This document shows, one piece after another, positions 60,112-64,000 of a stretch of 64,000 bases of DNA; within the stretch, counting starts at the first letter, position 1; the number at the start of each line of letters is the position of its first letter. Source of the DNA: Sinohyriopsis cumingii (lineage: Eukaryota; Mollusca; Bivalvia; Unionida; Unionidae); NCBI GenBank assembly GCA_028554795.2, contig CM068831.1, positions 33,921,144 through 33,985,143 of the forward strand, read 5' to 3'. The notes under the pieces were generated by a model, which had not been told where the DNA came from, made no database searches, and saw only the letters and a list, made by a program, of their open reading frames with translations. The translations under genes were made by a program, and so were the position numbers.

Positions 60112-60569
60112 GACTTTCCGGTGTGCGCGCGCAAAATGGTTGTCAAGACACGACGATAAACATTAATCTATTAAAGCATCCTTTGCAATGGCCAGCGTAC
60201 ATATAGCGGACGTGAGGTTCGTTTTTCACAGCTTGTTTGAAATAAATGGATGATTATATATCCAGTGTAACAACTTGTCTTGACAGCTTATGGATGCTAA
60301 TGTTTGACATTTATTGTGAAGATGATTGTTCACTGCTTGTTGATGAATTCGTAGCTTCTGTTAATCGATGCTATAGCTCAATTTAACTGTCATACACTGA
60401 TATGTTTAAGTCTGCTTGCACAGTTAACTATGCAGAGTTATGGAAATATAACAAATTGGTTTTAATAACTTTCAGAGTTTGTTTTACTATTACTCAATAT
60501 TTGTTTCAAGTACTATAAAGGCTGTGATAGGTTGGGTGGCTTAGATTACAAATCAGGCCCTTCTCACTT

Positions 60570-60592
60570 GGGGGTGGGGGGTGGGGGGTGGG
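60570..60592 (+). other. G-quadruplex-prone run
   Basis: Four G-tracts of 5, 6, 6 and 3 separated by single T bases. Perfect G4 spacing on the plus strand. Confidence 0.7.
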
Positions 60593-60850
60593 TACTGCCC
60601 ATTATGAATATTACTGGTCCTAGATGTCCAACCTGATATTTATGACATATAGGTTCAACATCTTACTGCCAGCAGAAATGGTGTTCTGTAGTATTTTTCC
60701 CAGTCAATAGTTTATGGATATATTATGTCATGTACTATGCTTGTTTAATTCTCTCATCTCAGTTCTGACGTTACCATTGAATGCTATAATGTTCCCAGAC
60801 ATCCGGTATTCTTGGTTATTAAAATTATATATATACACAGATAACTGAAG

Positions 60851-61045
60851 GTGAGTTCTCATTATTCCCTAACAATTGTAATTAGTGGGGCTGTAGCAAT
60901 TGATGGTCTGAGAATTCAAGTTAACTGGTTCAAAACTTGGGTAAACAACAAACTGTTTTCTTCCTTTGACAGGCATCATAAAGTTTTGCATCTTTGTCTC
61001 TCTGATGACTGTGGTACACAAGTTACAGACTTTGCCTTAGAATGA
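60851..61045 (+). other. Unassigned open frame
   Basis: 65 codons, the last part reading HLCLSDDCGTQVTDFALE before TGA. An internal tttgacag could be an acceptor at 60,972. No family recognised. Confidence 0.2.
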
Positions 61046-61386
61046 GCCTGATTTTTGATACTTGTTACTGAATGGGGTGGGGTAGGGAAGTAACAAAATT
61101 ATTAAAGGTGGAATGTATGCAAACCATGCTGGAAATAGATATGTGCCAGCAACTGCAACATGTAAGCTTCAATCAATTTGGAAACTATAAGCTTTATCCT
61201 GTAAATATTAACAGTTCACACCCTGTATAAAAGGTGATTTTGTGTTTGATTAACTGGAACTGTTAATTTATTATGTTAAGGAATTTATTGTTTTAACCCT
61301 AGTAAATGTAATTAGGTCAAAAGTTCCAGTTTGTTTATTGTTTCCAGAGTTGATTATTGTAACTGGAAGAACCTGTTTCTAAGTGT

Positions 61387-61490
61387 TAAATGAAACGAAA
61401 GAGATATTGTTTACTCAAGTGATATAAAATAAAAGTTTAAAATGAACTGAAAGAAATATTGTTTATTCAAGTGATACAAAATAAATGCAA
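61387..61490. repeat. Tandem duplication of ~52 bp
   Basis: Two units starting aaatgaa, sharing atattgttta and caagtgata, at 61,387-61,438 and 61,439-61,490. Confidence 0.75.
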
Positions 61491-61979
61491 AAGTGTATAT
61501 TCATTAAGAAGTGTATTGTCAATTGCAAATAAATGAAGATTTATCTTATTTTGTTCTTTACTTGTGTACAAAATTATACCTGGATTGGGCAATAATTACT
61601 TGGACTCCATTTGGAAAAGAAAAATCTATATGTCCTAAATACCTAATGTTCATATCATAATGCTCTTTTAATGGATGATTATGCTTTTCAGCTGACGTTA
61701 CCATATTGCCAAGTGAACTAATAGTATGGCCTTCGGTGTGGCCCACTAATCACATTTGTAAATGAATTATGCATACAATAGAGAAATAGCTCTTAAAATA
61801 TCTTATGAGTTGAACAATCTGTGTACACAAATAAACTTGAAGCAAATCTTTGAACTTGTATGCCACACATGCAAGTGAATTGGTGGTTTTCATATGTAAC
61901 TTGTGTACTCTTATGGCTTTTGTCTATATTACTTTTAGCCATTTCTATTCACACACCAGAACACAACCTTTTTTGTCTG

Positions 61980-62074
61980 ATTCAGGTACTAATGCAAAAC
62001 TTATTTCAGCTGTAACTGAAGTATACAGAATTTTTCCTGACGTTGAGGCCTACTGTGTAGACAGTATAGCTGTA
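61980..62074 (+). other. Possible internal exon
   Basis: Acceptor-like gattcag at about 61,985 (or cttatttcag at 62,009) and donor-like gtaagt at 62,072 bracket an open stretch reading SAVTEVYRIFPDVEAYCVDS. Splice sites and codon use are plausible, but no neighbouring exon confirms it. Confidence 0.25.
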
Positions 62075-63236
62075 AGTCATCAAATCAAATGGAAGACAAC
62101 AGTGTGCAGTTGAAGAAAATGATATATACCCAGTACCATTTAGAGTTATCTTAAAGAAAAGTCACAATGCACACTGATACAAGTAGTTTTAGAAAATGCA
62201 TTTGTTCCACATACATTTTAACTTAACCCAAAAGTTCAGTCTCTTGCCTAAAATTCAATCAGATGTATGCATTTATTCCATAAAACACAAAGATATAATG
62301 AACCAAATCATTTTCATTATTGAGTTAGGTAGTAGGCTATGTTAAAGAGTGCAATCACTTTATCGATTTTTTTTTCCATTACATTTTTATTTATTATAAA
62401 ATGACATTTCTTAGTGGAGTGCTAGCAACTGTAACTTGAGGAATATTTTGTACATGCTGGCCTAAGTGTCATGAATATACTGTGCTACATTTTGCTTTAT
62501 TAGGTATAATACTATCATGAGACTTGCTTGATTAAATCCTGAATTTGTCAGTTACACTTACAAGTCCACTGGTAGAATTTAAAATCTGTGACAGTTTGGG
62601 AACTTTTTTTGCAGTAACTGCAAATCACTTTGCCTTCACGGTCAATGAATTCAAGCCATTGATAATTGTCAAACCATTGTGACTGAAAATGTGATTGTCT
62701 CTTAGTTGTGTCCTATTTGATAATTTTGCTGCCACAGAGTCTGGATTGTGTCTCTGAAGAAATAGTTCATCTAGACTCTGTTGCAGTATTACATTTTATA
62801 TGTTCAATTTAATGAATTTTCTTTCTTTGAATCATTCTTATGTCATAACTTGCGAAAATAGTTTAGTTAACAATATTTATTCAAACAGAAAAGATAACCT
62901 CACTTGACAAATCATCCTACTAAAGTGATCATGGCATACACTTTTATCTTTGAAATTCAAATATTGCCCACTCGTTAATTAACATAACTAATATTGCACA
63001 TTGAAGGTGATCATATGTATCATCAGTTTTAAAAAAATAAAGACATAATACTATCATTTAATCACTGCATACAGGAAACAGACACTTGTGTCTGTAAAAT
63101 GCCTTTCATTGGATTACTTTGGTTTATTAAAACCAAACAGCAATCCACTCAGGATTTTCTAGGATAGATACAGAGAATATATTATGGTCATTCAGAACGC
63201 TATCAATACATCAGACCAGATTGTTTTTATTATTAT

Positions 63237-63430
63237 TTAGGCAAAATAACTTAGTAAGTCAGATGGCAAACATGAGGATGGTGATAGGTTATGTGGAATT
63301 TGCATTGAATCATCTGATCCCAGAAGATTTGATACAATGTCACTGGCTGTGGTAATCATCAAGTGCAGTTGCATGGCACCATAAGACTTATCAAGATACC
63401 ATAAGCTAGAAAGATGAAGAAAAAGAAAAA
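63237..63430 (-). CDS. Possible terminal exon, unassigned
   Basis: A strong pyrimidine tract and acceptor (TTCATCTTTCTAG) on the minus strand leads into about 55 open codons ending SDLLSYFA and TAA. An AT-rich tail (ATAATAATAAAAAC) follows. Composition looks coding (GAMQLHLMITTASDIVSNLL). No family recognised, and no partner exon is certain. Confidence 0.25.
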
Positions 63431-64000
63431 CGATGACCCAAAGACAAATCCTGCAAACTGTGTGCAAAAATGATTCCACAGATTATAGATGAAAACTTTA
63501 CTATATTTAGCTTCGAGATATTAATAAATTCGGATTACTTCCTCCAGTCTGCTACAGTAATTCATGCCCATTGCACTCATAAATTGATTATAGTCTTTGC
63601 AGTATTTTGTGTGGGCCACAATATTTTAATTGATGCAGCTGATGCTCCATTCTTCAGTTCAGTGTTGATTCAAACATAGCAATGTCCCTTTGGGATGTGT
63701 GCATAAATAAAGAATGCCTGTCCCTTCATTACCACACTTGTTGAATTTATCGTGTCTCTCTGAAAACTGTACCATGTGAGAAAGAATTTTATAAACAAAC
63801 TGGACATAAGTATTGCTAGACATATACTCAGACCTGAGACTTCATAAAAGACTGCTTACTTGTGAGGCATTATTAGTGCTAGGGCTTGAGGTAATAACTT
63901 GCTATATGTTTGGTAAGGCAAAATAAGGGGCCTTATGACTTAAATTGAAACTGTGAAAAAACAAAAGGTTCAAATGCAATAAACTTTTGTTTTTCCTCAT

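Overview
The window is AT-rich eukaryotic DNA with multi-exon genes, long dinucleotide microsatellites and dense transposable elements. The mix of tRNA-derived SINEs, L2/CR1-, RTE- and I-like LINEs, a Polinton/Maverick, and lineage-specific Ig-type receptors fits a mollusc, most likely a bivalve. That placement is an inference from element style, not a database result.

The main biological content is a cluster of related immunoglobulin-superfamily membrane receptors, all on the minus strand. Gene A (2,183-11,522) can be assembled completely by hand from six phase-compatible exons: signal peptide, Ig1, Ig2, a short stalk, a transmembrane exon and a cytoplasmic tail. The model is 419 residues. 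Both Ig domains lack the usual disulfide cysteines, and the tail repeats a tyrosine motif of the form Tyr-x-Asn-Pro. Gene B (20,504-24,366) is a tandem paralogue: about 5.6 kb of A (1-5,624) aligns with 18,807-23,225. B keeps recognisable stalk and transmembrane exons, but its tail is cut by a frameshift and stop, and no Ig exons were found for it. Locus C (52,347-57,116) has an Ig2 exon of the same length as in A, with one in-frame stop, and a different tail exon with a spaced pair of tyrosine motifs resembling an ITAM.

The rest is mostly mobile DNA. 1-6 kb: gene A 3' part, with a 5'-truncated L2/CR1-like LINE (4,151-4,912) that is absent from the B copy. 6-11.6 kb: gene A 5' part, a pogo/Tc1-type MITE, a long (CA)(TA) tract and a SINE. 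11.6-16.6 kb: mostly featureless. 16.7-18.3 kb: decayed LINE. 18.8-24.4 kb: paralogue B. 27.1-34.6 kb: a broken Polinton with integrase, penton, major capsid and protease remnants; no DNA polymerase B or packaging ATPase was recognised. 34.8-41 kb: a SINE with clear target-site duplication, then a decayed I/R1-like LINE with zinc-knuckle ORF1, endonuclease, reverse transcriptase and RNase H. 41.6-44.3 kb: an isolated histone-type 3' stem-loop, a minisatellite, a SINE and a Ty3/Gypsy pol fragment that has lost its reverse transcriptase. 44.3-49.1 kb: little. 49.2-50.4 kb: decayed LINE. 52.3-59.8 kb: locus C, interrupted by a 2.2-kb L2/CR1-like LINE and flanked by an inverted pair of SINEs. 60-64 kb: low-repeat sequence with a G-quadruplex-prone run and a few unassigned possible exons.

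I infer that the three receptor loci arose by local duplication and diverged through tail changes, nonsense mutations and transposon insertion. No prokaryotic genes, CRISPR arrays, rRNA genes or convincing tRNA genes are present.
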